Notes under the pieces: generated by a model
What the model was told of the DNA's origin: nothing
Database searches by the model: none
The model's input: the letters and a program-made list of their open reading frames with translations, nothing else
Made by a program: the position numbers and the translations under genes
Assembly (NCBI RefSeq): GCF_025264665.1
Contig: NZ_CP073697.1
Location: 3,329,501-3,393,500, forward strand
Direction: 5' to 3'
From: Edaphobacter flagellatus
Lineage (GTDB): Bacteria > Acidobacteriota > Terriglobia > Terriglobales > Acidobacteriaceae
DNA length: 64,000 nucleotides
In this document: in pieces, positions 1-9,209 of the stretch
How the letters are laid out: the number at the start of each line of letters is the position of its first letter
Numbering within the stretch: the stretch's first letter is position 1

Positions 1-1
1 T

Positions 2-1585
2 CAACTTTCTGCGCCATCGGGACAATTGAGTTTTACGGGAACCTATACGAACAATGGAGCATCATCAGGGGGATCTGGATTTGCAGACTTCTTGCTTGGA
101 CTCCCAGTGAGTTCTACAAAATCGATTCTTCCTAGTGGCATGCCCTATGTTAGCTACACAGATTTCGGATCTTATGCTCAGGATACCTGGCGCATTACGC
201 CCAAGCTTACAGCGGTATTGGGACTGCGGTATGACTTATTTACATCGCTTATTGATCGAAAAGACCGTCAATCGAACTTTGTCCCGGACGGCGGAACAAT
301 CGCGGCGGCACCTGGTGGCACAGGTACCGTTGTCATAGGAAATCAGGGTGGTTATAGTCGCGGCATTGTGCAGACACGGAAGTTGAACTTCACACCTCGG
401 CTCAGTCTTGCTTATAAAGTCGGCGATAAGACGGTAGTGCGATCGGCTTTTGGTGCATATTTCTTTAACGAACAAGGTACGGGGTCATCTGCGCGATTGT
501 TCCTGAACTATCCATTCGCACAAACATTTAGTACAACCTGCGATGGTGGTGTGCCTTGCCTTTCGACCTCTACAGGTATTCCGCTTGTTCCTTCGGCAAG
601 TAATGTACCGGTTGTTGTTTACTTTCCGCTGAAAAATCCGACACCTTATGTAAATCAATGGAATTTCACTATTGAGAATCAGGTTACGAGCTCTCTTGTC
701 GTGCGTGGGTCTTATGTAGGTGCAAAAGGCACACACCTTGGTATTGCGCTCAATGAGAATGTAGCTATTCCGGGATCTGGAAATGTCTTATCACGACAGC
801 CGTATGCCGCGTATTCGACAATTCAGGCGTGGGAGAATCGCGGTGTTTCGAGCTACAACGCATTACAGCTTTCAGCGGAACAACGCGCATGGCGAGGTCT
901 GCAGTACCTTGCAGCCTACACCTGGAGCCGCAGCGTTGACGAAGGCTCTGGGGGAAATTCCTCTTCGAGTGAATCACGTATCAATATTCAAAATCCCCGC
1001 AATCTTTCGGCAGATTACGGCCTTTCAGATTTTGACCATCGGCATCGATTCACCTTCAGTCCAGTGTATGAACTTCCTTTTGGACGCGGAAGGCAATACG
1101 GGTCACATGTCCACTGGTTTGTCGATGGTGTAATAGGGCAATGGGATTTAACGGGTATTGTTACTTTGCAAAGTGGCGCTCCGTTCTCAGTTTCTATGTC
1201 ATCAAATGCCTCGCTGAATACGGGAACATTTCTACGCCCTAATCGCATCTGCAATGGCAGTAAGCCTAGTGGGCAACGGACACTCTCCGCCTACTACGAC
1301 ATAAGCTGCTTCGTGAATCCACCCCAATATCAGTTTGGTAATACAGGACGTAATATCCTGATTGGACCGAGTTATCAAACTATTGATGCGGGCCTCCATA
1401 AGGAGTTCCGTATTCGAGAATCGCTGGGCATGCAATTCCGGGCAGAGTTCTTCAATCTGTTCAATACCGCGAACTTTGGCTTCCCAGGCAACAGTATTGG
1501 CTCCGCATCGGCAGGTAAAATCTCGGCGTTGGCAACAGGGGCAACGGCAAGACAATTGCAGTTTGCAGCGCGGCTTCACTGGTAA
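2..1585 (+). CDS. TonB-dependent receptor, Oar-like (C-terminal part)
   Basis: The reading frame is open to the left edge, so the gene is partial; only about 527 C-terminal residues are present. It has the alternating strand/turn pattern of a 22-strand outer-membrane barrel, with recognisable segments of Oar-type acidobacterial receptors: LRYDLF, LNFTPRLSLAYKV, YVNQWNFTIENQ, the YTWSRSVDEG stretch, FDHRHRFTFSPVYELPFGRGR and FRAEFFNLFNTANFG. It ends in an aromatic residue (RLHW), as outer-membrane barrels do. The N-terminal plug and carboxypeptidase-like domain lie outside the window. Inferred role: TonB-driven uptake of an oligosaccharide or other large ligand at the outer membrane. The following genes encode an exported hydrolase-like protein and an aldolase, which suggests a glycan ligand. 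No SusD-type partner follows it. Confidence 0.85.
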   Translation, partial: QLSAPSGQLSFTGTYTNNGASSGGSGFADFLLGLPVSSTKSILPSGMPYVSYTDFGSYAQDTWRITPKLTAVLGLRYDLFTSLIDRKDRQSNFVPDGGTIAAAPGGTGTVVIGNQGGYSRGIVQTRKLNFTPRLSLAYKVGDKTVVRSAFGAYFFNEQGTGSSARLFLNYPFAQTFSTTCDGGVPCLSTSTGIPLVPSASNVPVVVYFPLKNPTPYVNQWNFTIENQVTSSLVVRGSYVGAKGTHLGIALNENVAIPGSGNVLSRQPYAAYSTIQAWENRGVSSYNALQLSAEQRAWRGLQYLAAYTWSRSVDEGSGGNSSSSESRINIQNPRNLSADYGLSDFDHRHRFTFSPVYELPFGRGRQYGSHVHWFVDGVIGQWDLTGIVTLQSGAPFSVSMSSNASLNTGTFLRPNRICNGSKPSGQRTLSAYYDISCFVNPPQYQFGNTGRNILIGPSYQTIDAGLHKEFRIRESLGMQFRAEFFNLFNTANFGFPGNSIGSASAGKISALATGATARQLQFAARLHW

Positions 1586-1673
1586 CCAACAGGATCTATT
1601 TAGGAATAATTTAGCTGATTATTCAGGATTATGCCCATAACCGTTTTGTAGAAAGCATGAGGGAATAGAAGGC

Positions 1674-4178
1674 ATGAAGCGTAGGACATTTTTGCGCGTT
1701 GCAACGGCGGCGGCCGCTGCCTCCAGCATAGGAAATAAAAGTCTGTTGAATGCGCTGGAGCTGGGATGGACGGAGATGAATGACGTCTCTGTATTGCTGC
1801 CCCCCTCCCCTACAAAGCGTGAGCGCGTTGCCGCAGAGATGCTAGTCGACGAGATTATGAAGCGGTGCGGTGTAGAGTGGAAGATAGGCTCTACAGGCAC
1901 AATCAAAATTTATTTGGGAACACGATCCTCATGGTCTGGATTTGGGGGAAGAGTCGTCTCGGTTATGGGGAAAGCCACGAGGCTTCCTGCAGAATCGTTT
2001 GCGATTGAAAGTCGAAGCGAAGGTGGCTCATGGATTGCAGTATGCGGAAGTGATGAGCGCGGATTGATCTTTGGTGTAGGCAAACTGCTCCGTATGTTTA
2101 ACCTGCAGCGACGATCCATTGCAACAAAGCTATCGTCGCTAAATCTAACAAGTTCGCCGCATTATGCGATTCGCGGCCATCAGCTTGGATATCGACCCAA
2201 GACAAATGCGTACGATGCGTGGACCGTAGAGATGTGGGACCAGTACATCCGGGAACTCGCGATCTTCGGGACAAATACAATCGAATTGCTTCCTCCCATC
2301 ACCGATGACCTCTCCGATAGCCCACACTTCCCCATTCCACCACAGAAGATGATGGTGGAGATGTCGCGTATCTGCGATAAGTACGATCTGGATGTTTCGG
2401 TGTGGTATCCGGCGATGGCCAAAGACTATAGCGATCAGAAGACCGTCGAAGCTGAGGTTCGCGACTGGGCGGCCGTTCTTCATGATCTGCCACGCGTGAA
2501 CGTCGTATTTGTACCAGGAGGAGATCCAGGACACACACCACCAAAGTACATGCTGGCATTACTCGAAAAAGAGAAAGCCAATCTACGCAAGACACACCCA
2601 GAATTGCAGATGTGGATGTCGCCACAGTCGTTCAATGCAGCATGGATGGACGAGTTTTACGCGATGGTGAAAGAGCCTCATACGCAGGTCTGGCTGGATG
2701 GAATTGTGTTTGGCCCGCAGAACAGAAGCTCGATTGCGGAATTGAGGAAAAAGCTTCCGGAAAAATATCCGATTCGCTTCTATCCAGACATCACGCATAG
2801 TATTCAATCGCAATATTCGATGAACAACTGGGATATCGCTCTTGCGCTAACAGAAGGTCGAGAGGTCGTTAATCCAAGGCCCGAGGCAGAAGCTGCAATC
2901 CTGCGGTCAGAACTAAAACACACGGTGGGGTTTGTAAGCTACTCAGAAGGTTGTAACGACGACGTAAATAAGTTTGTGTGGAGCATCCTGGCATGGAGTC
3001 CAGAGATGCCCGTAGATATTGCACTTAGAGATTTTGGGCATTACGTCATCGGAGCGAAGGAAGGTTCAGGCTACGCTCAAGGCTTGCTGGATCTGGAGCA
3101 GAACTGGAATGGGCCATTAGCCACCAATAAGTTGGTAGATATTACTCTGCAAAAGTTTCTGAACTTGGAGCGGAATGCTTCACCATTTGTACTGGAGAAT
3201 TGGCGTTGGCAGCAAGCAATGTTCCGCGCCTGCTGCGATGCATATGTACGGCAGCGATTATTGTTCGAGACTGGAGAGATGACGAGGGCTAAAAGTGTTC
3301 TAGGGCGGATCGAAGATGTTGGATTCGGTTCGGTGCCATGGGGAATTGGCGATGCCCCCGCGAAAACGCCTGCTAATGGCATCGATCCGCAAAATTTAAT
3401 CGATGAAGCCTTAGATATTTTACGCAGAAGCGCAATAACACTGGTTTCCCCAGTGCTTCGTACGCGAATTATGGAGCTTGGTTATGCCCTGCTGCAGAGC
3501 ATTCACCAGCAACTTGCTGTTGAGCGCTATGCGGCTGAGGCTGTGGATCGTGGCGCACCACTCGACACGATCGATCACCCGGTAACCGACGGGCCGTACT
3601 TCCAAAAGCAATTAGCCACGATCGCGAAGATCGAAGATCAAGAAGAGAAGATCATGGCGATTCGTACTTTGTTGGATCGCACGAATCCTGGCCCTGGCGG
3701 CTTCTACGATGAGTTAGGCAATACCGAGAACCGGCCTCACCTTGTACTCGGAGATACTGTGGGCGACTTCGACTTTCGGCGTTCTGTGCATGTAGGGACT
3801 AGCTATCCTGATCATTATGGTGCAAGTATTCCTATGGCGTGGAAACACTGGGCTGAAACATTGTACGAGGCCCCCTTAAAGATGCACTATGCAGGGCTTG
3901 ATCCGGACGTCGAATATACCTTGCAAGTTGTGATTTCAGGTGACTCACGCGGGGTGAAGACGCGGCTTGTTGCCAATGAAGGAATTGAGATCCATCCATT
4001 GCAGCTAAGACCTTGGCCGCCCGCTTCTCAGACATTTTCTGTACCACAAGCCGCAACTGCCAACGGAGAACTATGGCTGACGTGGACACGTGAAGCTGGA
4101 CTAGGTGGCAATGGACGTGGATGCCAGGTAGCAGAAGTGATGTTGAAACCTGTCGTGAAAAAGGAGCCCACGGCATGA
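1674..4178 (+). CDS. Tat-exported glycoside-hydrolase-like protein (GH20/GH67-type N-terminus, TIM-barrel centre)
   Basis: 834 residues. The N-terminus has a twin-arginine signal (RRTFLRV, then an Ala-rich hydrophobic run), so export in a folded state is likely. Residues about 35-155 resemble the alpha/beta domain before the catalytic barrel in GH20/GH67/GH84 enzymes (phrases RVAAEMLVDEI and SDERGLIFGVGKLLRMF). The central part reads like a TIM barrel: GHQLGYRP near residue 168, VSVWYP, then FVPGGDPGH near 279, a QMWMSPQ strand and RFYPDITHS. I cannot assign catalytic acids or a substrate with confidence. The C-terminal ~250 residues are helical followed by a beta-rich section. The stop overlaps the next start codon (ATGA), so it is translationally coupled to the aldolase. 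Alternatives are an alpha-glucuronidase or hexosaminidase relative. Confidence 0.6.
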   Translation: MKRRTFLRVATAAAAASSIGNKSLLNALELGWTEMNDVSVLLPPSPTKRERVAAEMLVDEIMKRCGVEWKIGSTGTIKIYLGTRSSWSGFGGRVVSVMGKATRLPAESFAIESRSEGGSWIAVCGSDERGLIFGVGKLLRMFNLQRRSIATKLSSLNLTSSPHYAIRGHQLGYRPKTNAYDAWTVEMWDQYIRELAIFGTNTIELLPPITDDLSDSPHFPIPPQKMMVEMSRICDKYDLDVSVWYPAMAKDYSDQKTVEAEVRDWAAVLHDLPRVNVVFVPGGDPGHTPPKYMLALLEKEKANLRKTHPELQMWMSPQSFNAAWMDEFYAMVKEPHTQVWLDGIVFGPQNRSSIAELRKKLPEKYPIRFYPDITHSIQSQYSMNNWDIALALTEGREVVNPRPEAEAAILRSELKHTVGFVSYSEGCNDDVNKFVWSILAWSPEMPVDIALRDFGHYVIGAKEGSGYAQGLLDLEQNWNGPLATNKLVDITLQKFLNLERNASPFVLENWRWQQAMFRACCDAYVRQRLLFETGEMTRAKSVLGRIEDVGFGSVPWGIGDAPAKTPANGIDPQNLIDEALDILRRSAITLVSPVLRTRIMELGYALLQSIHQQLAVERYAAEAVDRGAPLDTIDHPVTDGPYFQKQLATIAKIEDQEEKIMAIRTLLDRTNPGPGGFYDELGNTENRPHLVLGDTVGDFDFRRSVHVGTSYPDHYGASIPMAWKHWAETLYEAPLKMHYAGLDPDVEYTLQVVISGDSRGVKTRLVANEGIEIHPLQLRPWPPASQTFSVPQAATANGELWLTWTREAGLGGNGRGCQVAEVMLKPVVKKEPTA

Positions 4179-5005
4179 CGGGAGAGTATCGAGCCGGAGA
4201 ACATCCGCCATCCACAGATAGGTGGAATATGGTTCGCCGGCGATTGAGCGCAGGCGAGTATGTGATTGGAATGACAGTAACCTCCAGCAATATAGAAACG
4301 GCAGCCTATGCCGCCACACTCGGCTTCCATTTTTTATGGGCTGAGATGGAGCACTCGCCGCTTTCGCTGGAGTCGTTACGAGCAATGGTGCTTGCAACCC
4401 GCGGACTTGAGGCTCCTGTCTTTGCAAGAGTTCCCTGGTCAGAATTGTGGCTCGCAAAACGTATCCTAGACCAGGGAGTGCAGGGCGTGATCTTCCCATT
4501 TGTCTCAACACCGGAACGAGCGGTAATTGCGGCTCAAGGATGCCACTATCCACCATTTGGGAAGAGAGGTTCAGGTGCAGGACTCGCCGTTACGACTTGG
4601 CCTGTAGCGGGGAATTACTATGACTCCGCTGATGCGAATGTGCTGGTCGTTTGTGTTGTTGAGGAGGCGTCTGCCCTCGATGAGATCGAGGCGATTGCTG
4701 CGACTCCTGGTGTGGACGTGATCTTTATCGGTGTGAGCGACCTGTCATTTTCCTTGGGATTGCGAGGACAGCAGGATGATCTACTGGATACAGCGATTGC
4801 GAAAATTGTTGCCGCAGCTAAGCGGCATGGGAAGTGGCTAGGGCGTCCTGCAGGAAGTGCGGCAGAGGTGAAGCGCTTTCATTCGGAAGGATTCCAATTC
4901 TTCCAGTCTGTAACCGAGCTCGGATTGATGAAGCTGGGAGCCAAGGCACTATTGGAGCCGCTTGGAATTAAAGATAAGCCGCGTGAGCAGAAGACATTTT
5001 ATTAG
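4175..5005 (+). CDS. HpcH/HpaI family class II aldolase / citrate lyase beta-like protein
   Basis: 276 residues from the ATG at 4175, chosen because it overlaps the upstream stop as ATGA and has AAGGAG 9 bases before it. The family uses a divalent metal to cleave or form 2-oxo-3-deoxy acids (for example 2-keto-3-deoxy-rhamnonate or 4-hydroxy-2-oxo acids). Visible signatures are AEMEHSPLS near residues 56-64 (the family's E-H motif), FARVPW, the metal/substrate segment GVIFPFVSTPE, and IFIGVSDLSFSLG, which corresponds to the usual FIGxNDLxxSMG motif. Length fits the family (about 250-300). Coupling to the exported hydrolase suggests it acts on a sugar-acid breakdown product. The exact substrate cannot be read from sequence. 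Confidence 0.82.
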   Translation: MTGEYRAGEHPPSTDRWNMVRRRLSAGEYVIGMTVTSSNIETAAYAATLGFHFLWAEMEHSPLSLESLRAMVLATRGLEAPVFARVPWSELWLAKRILDQGVQGVIFPFVSTPERAVIAAQGCHYPPFGKRGSGAGLAVTTWPVAGNYYDSADANVLVVCVVEEASALDEIEAIAATPGVDVIFIGVSDLSFSLGLRGQQDDLLDTAIAKIVAAAKRHGKWLGRPAGSAAEVKRFHSEGFQFFQSVTELGLMKLGAKALLEPLGIKDKPREQKTFY

Positions 5006-5662
5006 AGTTTGTTTCGGAATATCAGTGGTAGCTTGAAGATCTGTGTGATGTACGGTTTGTTCAGGCATTCGACGGATGGAAGGCGTTGGTTCGGATGCTT
5101 GCTAAGGACTACGGAAATAGGATTCATTCGTGAATATCAACGTCCGCGAGAAGTTGTCCTTGCAGGCGCTTCGCCACTTTTCTTAGAGCCCTAGCTCGAC
5201 TGAGAACAAATTTTTTAGTGCTTAGCATCCGATCAACTCCCGTGCCGCTGCTGGCAACATCTTCAACAGCAGATATCTCTCTAGCCCAAACAACGATGCA
5301 ACTTCGTAACCTTCGATCAGATCACCGTCCATTTGGTCCGGCGTAACCCGCAGCTCTCTATGAAGTACCGCTTCCAATACATTTACCGTATCGGTCAAAG
5401 ACCGGGGCGGTGCCGCCAGATGTGAATCCTCACTCGTGCTATGGTGCACACGGCAAATTTTTGTGTCCGCTACTCAACGAACATATAATGGCAGCCGCTG
5501 TTATCTTCGCTACGATTGAACCCGGCAATCTTTCTGCAGAAAGCTCTACCTTCGATCAAGAGTTGAGAATTTGCCCTGCTGCATCTGTCCAAGTGTTTGA
5601 GACGGTTTAGATGAAAGAGCAATGCTCACCAGAATCCAATACGGCCTGAGCTCGGAGGAATT
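5006..5662. other. Interval without a convincing gene
   Basis: About 650 bases between the aldolase and the formate dehydrogenase operon. Plus-strand frames at 5009-5194 and 5410-5610 have no ribosome binding site and no recognisable protein character. A 75-codon minus-strand frame is listed separately at low confidence. The last bases carry a strong Shine-Dalgarno (GGAGGA) for the gene at 5663. No clear terminator or sigma-70 promoter could be identified by eye. Confidence 0.5.
5222..5449 (-). CDS. Possible small hypothetical protein or gene remnant
   Basis: 75 codons starting with GTG. The translation is not low-complexity: it has a helical-looking centre (LTDTVNVLEAVLHREL) and a leucine-rich end (LFGLERYLLLKMLPAAAREL). 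I recognise no family, and no good ribosome binding site precedes the GTG. It could be a real small protein, the tail of a decayed gene, or chance. It is antisense to both flanking operons. Confidence 0.22.
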   Translation of the reverse strand: MHHSTSEDSHLAAPPRSLTDTVNVLEAVLHRELRVTPDQMDGDLIEGYEVASLFGLERYLLLKMLPAAARELIGC

Positions 5663-8600
5663 ATGGGTATATCTGGACTAATCGAAGGCTATGCAGAAAT
5701 GCCGCACCGAAGCACTACATCCTCCGTCGAGCTCTTTATAGATGGAAAGATGGTTGCTGCAGGGCAGGATAAATTGCTTCTCGAGGTTATTCTCCGGGAG
5801 AAAGAAATTCCCCATATCTGCTACCACTCACCTCTTATGGGGCCGATTCAGACGTGTGACACCTGCATTGTGGAGGTCGACGGAAAGCTCGCTCGCGCTT
5901 GTGGCACCAAGGTCACGGCGGGTATGCAGGTTGATACGGAATCGAAGCGTGCAAAAGATGCCAGAGCCGAGGCGTTCGATGTCATCCTGGGCAATCACAT
6001 GCTCTATTGCACTGTATGCGATAACAATAACGAGAATTGCCGCGTTCATAACACGGCACTGGAACTCAATGTCCAGCATCAGGAGCACTCCTTCAAACCA
6101 AAGCCGTACGAAGTGGACATGTCCAATCCGTTCTATCGTTATGATCCCAGCCAGTGCATCCTTTGCGGTCAATGCGTACAGGCTTGTCAGACCGTAGAGG
6201 TCAACGAGACTCTTTCGATCGGCTGGGAGCTTGAGCATCCGCGCGTGCTTTGGGATGGTGGCATGCAGATTGCCGGATCAAGCTGTGTCTCTTGTGGCCA
6301 CTGCGTCACGGTCTGCCCGTGCAATGCCTTAATGGAGAAATCTATGCTTGGCGAGGCTGGGTTTCTGACCGGACTCCCGAAAGATGCTCTGAACAAGATG
6401 ATCGATGTGGTAAAAGCCGTTGAGCCAGAGATGGGATACGGCGCGATCATGCAGGTTTCACAGGTCGAATCCAAGATGCGCGAAGAACGAATCAAGCGGA
6501 CAAAGACTGTATGTACCTATTGCGGGGTCGGATGCAGCTACGATGTCTGGACAAAAGAACGTAAGATCCTCAAGATCGAACCTCTACATGGTGATGCGAA
6601 TCAAATCTCTACTTGCGTCAAGGGTAAGTTTGGGTGGGATTTCGTAAATCACGAGGACAGACTGCAGAAGCCTCTGATGCGCGAAGGCGATACTTTCCGT
6701 GAAGCCAGTTGGGATGAAGCCCTGAATTTTGTCACAACGAAACTGAGCAGCATCAAACAGCAGTATGGACCAGATTCGATTGGTGTAATCGTCTCCTCGA
6801 AGACGACGAACGAAGATGGTTTCCTGATGCAGAAGTTCGCACGAGCCGTCATTGGTACAAACAATGTCGACAATTGCTCACGATATTGCCAATCGCCGGC
6901 CACGATGGGATTGTTCCGCACGGTGGGCTATGGAGGCGACTCTGGCTCCATTAAGGATATTGGTAGTTCACGGCTGGTAGTTATCATCGGTGCCAATACG
7001 GCGGAGAGTCATCCGGTCCTGGCGACTCGAGTTAAGCGGGCTCACAAACTGTTCGGGCAGAGATTGATTGTTATTGACCCCCGCGAAAATGAGATGGCGG
7101 AGCGCGCCGACATTCATGTTCGCCCTCGTCCCGGAACAGATCTGGTATGGATCTCCGCAATGAGCCGCTACATGTTTGATAACGGCTTAGCCAGACTAGA
7201 CTTTCTTGACAAGTGGGTCCACGGCGTGGACGAGTTCCGAAAAAGTCTTGAGCCTTTCACCATGGATTACGCCTCCAGAACCTGCGAAATACCGATTGAA
7301 ACACTGAAGCGTGTCGCGCAAGAGATTGGCAAATCCGAGAGCACCTGCATTCTTTGGGCTATGGGCATCACCCAGCACACGTCGGCATCCGATGAATCCA
7401 CGGCAATTTCCAATCTGCTCCTGGTTACGGGGAACTATATGCGTTCTGGCGTCGGCGCCTACCCCTTGCGTGGACACAACAATGTACAAGGGGCAAGCGA
7501 TATAGGCGCCATGCCCGACCGGTACCCTGGATATCAGTTTGTGAATGATCCGGCGATTCAGGAACGGTATGAGAAGCGCTGGGGAGTCAAACTATCTCCA
7601 ACACGCGGATTGGATAACCATCAGATGGTGGAAGCCATACACGAGGGAAAGCTGCGTGCGGTTTACCTGTCAGGAGAGGACATGATCTCGGCGGACTCGA
7701 ATGCAAATGTCGTAGGGGCTGCGTTTGAGAAACTAGATCTCTTCGTTGTGCAGGACATTTTTTTCAGTGAAACCTGCCGTTACGCGGATGTCATACTCCC
7801 TGGAGCACCTGCTCTTGAGAAGGATGGGACCTTCACCAATACCGAACGGAGGATTCAGCGTCTGTATCAGGCCATCCCTGAATTAGGAGATTGTAAGGCT
7901 GATTGGAAGATTACCCAGGAGATTGCCAACCGAATGGGAGCAAACTGGAACTATCAGCATCCCTCGGAGATCATGGATGAGTTGGCCTCGCTGTCTCCTC
8001 TATACGCTGGCGTGAACTATGAACGCCTGGAGGGGTATAAGACGCTGCAATGGCCTGTCGCGCCAGATGGCACTGATGAGCCGATTCTTTACCTGAATGG
8101 CTTTGCCTTTCCAGACAAAAAAGCCCGGCTCTTCCCGGTTGCTTTCCATGAGCCGGACGAAAAACCAGACAGAGATTTCGATCTTTTCTTGAACAATGGT
8201 CGCTTACTGGAACACTTCCATGAAGGAAATATGACCTATCGGGTCAATGGTATTCGCGAGGAAACTCCGGAACCCTTTTTAGAGGTTTCAGAGGACCTGG
8301 CGAAGGAGCGTGGAATTGAATCCGGACGGTGGTTGCGCGTGACCAGTCGGCATGGTTCCCTGGTCATCAAGGCACTTGTCACAAAACGCGTTCATGGTAA
8401 TCAAGTATTCATACCCCTTCTTTCGCGGAATGGCCCAATCAATGTTCTTACCGGATCCCATGCGGATCGAGCGACCAACACACCGGCATATAAGGAAACG
8501 GCGGTTAAAATCCATCTCCTGCCGGATATGGGAAGCAATCCGTTGAAGCCGTTGAATTTTCGCTACTCAGGAAAACCGACGCCGCAGCCGGGAGTGGAGG

Positions 8601-8677
8601 TCGAGAGAAAATGGAAGCGCAAAGACTACCACATGCCTGGCACGGAACCGTTAGTCCAAATTCAAATTGAGAAGTGA
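5663..8677 (+). CDS. Formate dehydrogenase large subunit (FdhF/YjgC-YrhE type, Cys-containing)
   Basis: 1004 residues; the start is fixed by GGAGGA five bases upstream. It oxidises formate to CO2 at a Mo or W bis-molybdopterin-guanine-dinucleotide centre. Order of domains: 2Fe-2S ferredoxin-like (about 25-100; CYHSPLMGPIQTCDTC), a His/Cys [4Fe-4S] region (about 115-140; CTVCDNNNENCRVH), two 4Fe-4S ferredoxin motifs (CILCGQCVQAC and CVSCGHCVTVCPC), the molybdopterin-type 4Fe-4S motif (CTYCGVGCSY), then the large catalytic and MPT-binding domains. At the site equivalent to selenocysteine-140 of E. coli FdhF there is Cys409 (SRYCQSP), followed by Gln410 where E. coli has His. The same arrangement is, as I recall it, typical of the Bacillus YjgC/YrhE and Staphylococcus FdhA group. 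It is cytoplasmic, with no Tat signal. It leads an operon with a DUF1641 protein and FdhD. Confidence 0.93.
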   Translation: MGISGLIEGYAEMPHRSTTSSVELFIDGKMVAAGQDKLLLEVILREKEIPHICYHSPLMGPIQTCDTCIVEVDGKLARACGTKVTAGMQVDTESKRAKDARAEAFDVILGNHMLYCTVCDNNNENCRVHNTALELNVQHQEHSFKPKPYEVDMSNPFYRYDPSQCILCGQCVQACQTVEVNETLSIGWELEHPRVLWDGGMQIAGSSCVSCGHCVTVCPCNALMEKSMLGEAGFLTGLPKDALNKMIDVVKAVEPEMGYGAIMQVSQVESKMREERIKRTKTVCTYCGVGCSYDVWTKERKILKIEPLHGDANQISTCVKGKFGWDFVNHEDRLQKPLMREGDTFREASWDEALNFVTTKLSSIKQQYGPDSIGVIVSSKTTNEDGFLMQKFARAVIGTNNVDNCSRYCQSPATMGLFRTVGYGGDSGSIKDIGSSRLVVIIGANTAESHPVLATRVKRAHKLFGQRLIVIDPRENEMAERADIHVRPRPGTDLVWISAMSRYMFDNGLARLDFLDKWVHGVDEFRKSLEPFTMDYASRTCEIPIETLKRVAQEIGKSESTCILWAMGITQHTSASDESTAISNLLLVTGNYMRSGVGAYPLRGHNNVQGASDIGAMPDRYPGYQFVNDPAIQERYEKRWGVKLSPTRGLDNHQMVEAIHEGKLRAVYLSGEDMISADSNANVVGAAFEKLDLFVVQDIFFSETCRYADVILPGAPALEKDGTFTNTERRIQRLYQAIPELGDCKADWKITQEIANRMGANWNYQHPSEIMDELASLSPLYAGVNYERLEGYKTLQWPVAPDGTDEPILYLNGFAFPDKKARLFPVAFHEPDEKPDRDFDLFLNNGRLLEHFHEGNMTYRVNGIREETPEPFLEVSEDLAKERGIESGRWLRVTSRHGSLVIKALVTKRVHGNQVFIPLLSRNGPINVLTGSHADRATNTPAYKETAVKIHLLPDMGSNPLKPLNFRYSGKPTPQPGVEVERKWKRKDYHMPGTEPLVQIQIEK

Positions 8678-8710
8678 TCCGAGAGGCCAAAGAGAGGAGG
8701 AGCTGACGAT

Positions 8711-9163
8711 ATGGCAAAACCGGTCGGCATAAAAGAGTTTACACCCCGTAATTCGCGCGACGACCTTATCCGCCGAGTAGAACACGCGCCGATGGAGCAC
8801 GCAGAGGCGATTCTCGCTTCTTACGATCTACTCCAGCGACTGTATGATCGCGGCGTGATCGATCTATGTAATGGAATGCTCAGTGCTGGAGATGAAATTG
8901 TAGAAAAGATTGCCGATGTTGCGAGTTCGAAAGAAGCGGTTACAGGGCTTCGATTGGCCCTCATTTTCGGGAACCTGATGACTTCTATCGACCCGGCTAA
9001 AGTGCATATGGCATTGTCTGCCTCTGAACGTGACGCACCTCCGTCGCTATTATCGATCCTGAAACAGGCATCATCCAAAGATGCGCGTCGAGGACTCGCG
9101 GCTTCTGTCGGTTTACTGAATACCTTGGGTGCAGCTTTGAGTTCAAGCAGTGCCAAGGAATAA
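8711..9163 (+). CDS. DUF1641 family protein (YjgD/YrhD-like), formate dehydrogenase partner
   Basis: 150 residues, mostly helical, beginning 33 bases after the formate dehydrogenase stop with a strong GAGGAGG ribosome binding site. The pattern LIRRVEHAPMEHAEAILASYDLLQRLYDRGVIDLCNGML, a GLRLALIFGNLM segment and a final GLLNTLGAAL helix match the DUF1641 family. In Bacillus these proteins are encoded beside YjgC/YrhE formate dehydrogenases. The biochemical role is not established. The context suggests a small subunit, electron-transfer adaptor or assembly factor. No cysteine cluster is visible, so it is unlikely to carry an Fe-S centre itself. Confidence 0.8.
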   Translation: MAKPVGIKEFTPRNSRDDLIRRVEHAPMEHAEAILASYDLLQRLYDRGVIDLCNGMLSAGDEIVEKIADVASSKEAVTGLRLALIFGNLMTSIDPAKVHMALSASERDAPPSLLSILKQASSKDARRGLAASVGLLNTLGAALSSSSAKE

Positions 9164-9209
9164 ATGTGTTCCCCATGAGCATCCTCAATCAAGTGAGTGG
9201 TTTTGAATA

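Noticed and set aside
5663..8677. Selenocysteine-type formate dehydrogenase or a UGA readthrough
   Set aside because: The position aligned with selenocysteine carries TGC (Cys409), and the frame has no internal stop.
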